Below, in pieces: positions 5,115 to 6,623 of a stretch of 6,623 nt of DNA. A model generated the notes under the pieces. The model made no database searches and was not told the DNA's origin. It saw only the letters and a list, made by a program, of their open reading frames with translations. How positions within the stretch are numbered: position 1 is the stretch's first letter; the number at the start of each line of letters is the position of its first letter. A program made the position numbers and the translations under genes. The DNA is from Spirochaetales bacterium. Its GTDB lineage: Bacteria; Spirochaetota; Spirochaetia; ARS1246. The stretch covers positions 1 to 6,623 of the forward strand of contig JABGPX010000658.1 of NCBI GenBank assembly GCA_018644745.1, written 5' to 3'.

Positions 5115-5876
5115 TCAGCTTTGCCGTTCCTCGGTTACAAGGATCTCCAGCTTCTCTACTGAATTACCAAAGCCCGGGTCGGAATCTATTATCAATACAT
5201 CAATGTCTTCTGCGGTCGCAAACACCGAAAACGCGCTGGTATCAAGTTTGCTGCTGTCGGCCAATACGACCTTACGCTGAGATATTTCAATTACCTGCCG
5301 TTTCAGCTGAGATTCGAATACATTTTGTGATGAGAAAGCCCCATCTTCTGAAATGCCCGTTACGCCAATAAAACAGGTTTCTATCTGAAATCTTCGAACA
5401 TTCTCCTCCGCGATCGGGCCGAGGAAAGACCCAGCTTCCATTCGATAGCTGCCGCCTACACTGAAAAGCGAAACTCCAGGTGCGTCCGCAAGTACCGTCA
5501 TAACATCGATTGAATTAGTGAGTACGCGGAGGGTCATGTCGCGAATCTCCTCTGCAAGGTAGAAACAGGTGCTGCCTGAATCCAGATATACTGTATCCCC
5601 TTCATTTACGAGTTCTCGCGCCCGTGCCGAGATTATTTTTTTCTCGGCCGGGTTCTCCATCATCCGGGTTCGCAGGGTTCGCAGGAGTGCTCTGTCTTCG
5701 GCCAGCTTTGCCCCGCCGTGAGTTCGAAGCAGCGCTCCCATCTCTTCGAGAATGGTTAAATCTTTGCGGATTGTGACCTCTGAAACGCCGAGTCGTTCGG
5801 TCAATTCCTGCACCGTAACGTTTCTCAACCTCGTGATAATGTTGAGTATTTCATCATGCCTCGGTATATGACCCAT
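5115..5876 (-). CDS. DeoR/GlpR-family transcriptional regulator
   Basis: A 253-residue repressor of the DeoR family, the standard length. The N-terminal winged helix (about residues 5-58) has the family HTH VTVQELTERLGVSEVTIRKDL (20-40) followed by EEMGALLRTHGGA (44-56). The C-terminal sugar-phosphate-type sensor domain (about 75-235) carries LDSGST (98-103), VLTNSIDV (118-125), SVGG (139-142), GVTGISEDGAF (171-181) and LADSSK (205-210), all typical ligand-pocket blocks. Such proteins usually respond to a phosphorylated sugar intermediate; the ligand here is unknown. The gene follows the aminotransferase by 18 bp and has no strong Shine-Dalgarno (only a weak GGTAACTAGCGGA), which suggests low-level or coupled translation. 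The hexuronate genes lie directly downstream behind an array of repeated boxes containing TTCG, so local control of that cassette is likely, though the aminotransferase transcript is also a candidate target. Confidence 0.93.
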   Translation of the reverse strand: MGHIPRHDEILNIITRLRNVTVQELTERLGVSEVTIRKDLTILEEMGALLRTHGGAKLAEDRALLRTLRTRMMENPAEKKIISARARELVNEGDTVYLDSGSTCFYLAEEIRDMTLRVLTNSIDVMTVLADAPGVSLFSVGGSYRMEAGSFLGPIAEENVRRFQIETCFIGVTGISEDGAFSSQNVFESQLKRQVIEISQRKVVLADSSKLDTSAFSVFATAEDIDVLIIDSDPGFGNSVEKLEILVTEERQS

Positions 5877-5894
5877 TCCGCTAGTTACCAGCTT

Positions 5895-6623
5895 TTACCC
5901 GAGTACTTCGTCGCAAGCCTCGGAAAATACCTGAAGTGATTCTTCGAGAGCCTCATTCGAAATCATCAGAGGCGGTGATATTTTCAGACATTCACCGGCG
6001 ATTCCTACCGGAGCAAACATGAGCAGCCCTTTTTGATAACATTTTACGTTTATCCGGTTCGCCGTTTCCGGATCGGGCTCCTTGGTTCCGCTTTTCACTA
6101 CCTGCAGCCCCGCTACAAGACCTTTTCCGTGCAGGCATCCCAGGCAGTCGGCATATTTCTGCTGCACCGTCTCGAGGGAACTCATGAGAACACTTTCGAG
6201 CGCTGCCGCCTGCTCCACAAGGTTCTCCCGCTGAATTATCTTCAGGCTCTCGAGAGCCGCAATTACCGGCAGCGGAGACGCTGAATGGGTGGAGGTCATC
6301 GATCCGGGAGCGTACAGCCCCATGATATCTTTGCGGCCGATAACTGCAGAAATCGGCAGCGAGCTCGAAATACCTTTTCCGCAGGCGATGAGATCAGGCT
6401 CTATTCCGTAATGCTCGTATGTGAACATTTTTCCGGTTCGTCCGAAACCTGCCTGCACTTCGTCGTAAATGGTAACGATGTCAAACTCTTTGCAGTATGT
6501 ATCGAGGCGCTGGGCATATTCGACTGGAAGGAAATCCGGGCCTACCCCCTGATATGATTCGGTGATAACCGCGGCGATCTGAGATCCTTCGATCCCCATT
6601 TCATCGATAGACTTGAGAAACAG
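5895..6623 (-). CDS. Class III pyridoxal-phosphate aminotransferase, C-terminal part (5' truncated)
   Basis: The C-terminal 242 residues of a fold-type I, class III aminotransferase; the N-terminal part lies right of the window. It transfers an amino group from an omega-amino compound or amino acid to a keto acid using pyridoxal phosphate. The visible part contains ITESYQGVG (as in the AVIxEPxQG block, with S in place of the usual P), the cofactor-binding IYDEVQAGFGRTGK, the Schiff-base lysine in IACGKGISSSLPISAVIG (visible residue K83), and STHSASPLPVIAALESL. GabT-, acetylornithine- and diaminobutyrate-type enzymes share these features; the substrate cannot be assigned from this part. It is upstream of and likely co-transcribed with the DeoR-family gene (18-bp gap). 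An aminotransferase has no obvious step in hexuronate breakdown, so it may belong to another pathway ending at this border. Confidence 0.93.
   Translation of the reverse strand: MFLKSIDEMGIEGSQIAAVITESYQGVGPDFLPVEYAQRLDTYCKEFDIVTIYDEVQAGFGRTGKMFTYEHYGIEPDLIACGKGISSSLPISAVIGRKDIMGLYAPGSMTSTHSASPLPVIAALESLKIIQRENLVEQAAALESVLMSSLETVQQKYADCLGCLHGKGLVAGLQVVKSGTKEPDPETANRINVKCYQKGLLMFAPVGIAGECLKISPPLMISNEALEESLQVFSEACDEVLG

Overview
The window reads as a catabolic locus from a free-living, probably anaerobic or oxygen-sensitive bacterium of moderate GC content. The rubrerythrin supports the anaerobic lifestyle. The uxaC + uxaE + SDR-type fructuronate reductase combination is a non-enteric hexuronate route, known from Thermotoga for UxaE and from Bacillus-type SDR UxuB. 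I cannot fix the phylum from the sequence alone; a spirochaete, Firmicute or Thermotogae-like donor would all fit.

Layout, left to right. (1) Positions 2-277, plus strand: the C-terminal end of an Ada-type O6-alkylguanine-DNA alkyltransferase with its PCHRV active site, cut by the window edge. (2) Positions 297-872, minus strand: a complete rubrerythrin, convergent with ada; its intrinsic terminator lies inside the 3' end of ada. (3) Positions 873-1069: a 197-bp gap with a good promoter for rubrerythrin, a leader hairpin and an AT-rich palindrome. (4) Positions 1070-4913, minus strand: a hexuronate cassette transcribed in the order fructuronate reductase (SDR), uxaC, uxaE. uxaC and uxaE are 2 bp apart; the SDR gene and uxaC are separated by a 107-bp gap. 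(5) Positions 4914-5114: a 201-bp control region. (6) Positions 5115-5876, minus strand: a DeoR-family repressor. (7) Positions 5895-6623, minus strand: a class III aminotransferase cut by the right edge, 18 bp upstream of the repressor gene. There is no gene-free stretch above 300 bases.

How it works together (inference from family knowledge): UxaC isomerises glucuronate to fructuronate and galacturonate to tagaturonate. UxaE epimerises tagaturonate to fructuronate, merging both uronates into one stream. The SDR enzyme reduces fructuronate to mannonate. The next steps (mannonate dehydratase, KDG kinase, KDPG aldolase) and a transporter are not in the window.

The most interesting observation is non-coding. 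A 17-base box, consensus GGTTTTTCGATATGCCC, recurs five times in the two intergenic regions around the SDR gene: four copies upstream of it and one just behind its stop codon, in front of uxaC. Two copies extend into a perfect 21-bp (25 bp with one mismatch) inverted repeat that brackets the SDR gene. The boxes are best read as operators, most plausibly for the adjacent DeoR-family regulator; they carry the TTCG core common in that family's operators.
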